Source: Molanna angustata | Taxonomy: Eukaryota; Arthropoda; Insecta; Trichoptera; Molannidae | DNA length: 64,000 nucleotides | Direction of reading: 5' to 3' | NCBI GenBank assembly: GCA_963576475.1 | Contig: OY754981.1 | Location: 31,782,132-31,846,131 of the forward strand | The notes under the pieces: generated by a model | Database searches by the model: none | The model's input: the letters and a program-made list of their open reading frames with translations, nothing else | What the model was told of the DNA's origin: nothing | Position numbers and translations under genes: made by a program | Part shown: in pieces, positions 63,566-64,000 of the stretch | Layout of the letters: each line of letters opens with the position of its first letter | Numbering within the stretch: the stretch's first letter is position 1

Positions 63566-64000
63566 GACGTCATGTTGGTAGTATTGTGAAACGAATCGAA
63601 GTGAGGCATTTTTTCCGGAGGATTTTCGACGTTTTAGTACCTACATCGTTTTTCCATAGAGAATAACGACTAATGTGAATTGTTTTGGGATTTATTTGTC
63701 GTAAAAAAACACTTTGTTTATTTAGATTTAGAGAAAAGTTATTTAGGATGTGTTGAAATGTAAGGAAAACTGAAATATGTTGTCAACCAAAACGTCAAAC
63801 GCGCGATATTCCATGACTCACTTTTTGCACAGAGTACTACATCTACATAGTATATTATGTATTATTAAAATCTATGGAATAAACAACATGGCGACGCACC
63901 GCGCTGTCAAACATCAATTATTAAAAATGTGCAAACATACGTACCCAACAATAATACAACAAGTAATAATAGTCTTCATCGAATATATGTTACTGGCAAC
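63566..64000. other. Right edge, no gene seen
   Basis: May be the interior of an element whose terminus is at 63418; no coding frame recognised before the window ends. Confidence 0.35.

Overview
This is a gene-poor, AT-rich eukaryotic window made almost entirely of nested transposable elements and tandem repeats. The mix suggests an arthropod, most likely a moth or butterfly. It includes RTE-type LINE 3' ends followed by a TATG-rich tail, a Helitron whose GC hairpin and CTAG|T end resemble the lepidopteran Lep1 type, tRNA-headed SINEs, CR1/L2-like and Jockey/R1-like LINE scraps, and Penelope-like leader sequences. Species and chromosome cannot be read from the sequence. I found no complete cellular gene; one 164-bp stretch at 59996..60159 (minus) looks like a host coding exon.

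Region by region. 1-5.8 kb: copies of a non-autonomous Helitron (here 'Helitron-N1'; 5' TC, 3' CTAG, A|T target), two of them fused head to tail, a 32-bp minisatellite, and a LINE insertion with a perfect 15-bp target duplication. 6.2-7.7 kb: ten near-identical 149-bp satellite units. 8-15 kb: LINE 3' fragments, SINEs and several minisatellites. 15.7-20.4 kb: a CR1/L2-like LINE end, Penelope-like units with hammerhead-ribozyme-like motifs, a perfect 85-bp-arm palindrome and a TIR-bearing MITE family. 22.4-25.2 kb: SINE beside a Lep1-like Helitron that carries a 1.9-kb LINE with a long reverse transcriptase ORF. 26.3-33.8 kb: another Helitron-N1, LINE pieces, a 60-bp tandem array and a 383-bp palindrome.

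34.1-41.1 kb: a complete-looking Gypsy-type LTR retrotransposon on the minus strand. It has two 1731-bp LTRs that look identical, an ATAT target duplication, a PBS, a polypurine tract, an SR-rich Gag, a slippery GGGAAAC site and a Pol that runs from protease straight to integrase with no reverse transcriptase or RNase H. It appears young but must depend on another element for reverse transcription.

41.1-64 kb: more SINE, MITE and RTE remnants, a second set of ribozyme/Penelope-like units, fold-back elements, an 888-bp TIR transposon that splits a SINE, a 68-bp tandem array, a minus-strand Helitron-N1 and an RTE fragment.

Most long open frames here are not genes: those in the LTR minisatellites and in the 60-bp array are open only because of repeat arithmetic. 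Boundaries of degraded repeats are approximate. Family names such as Helitron-N1, MITE-2, Rep-B and SINE-1/2/3 are local labels for this window.
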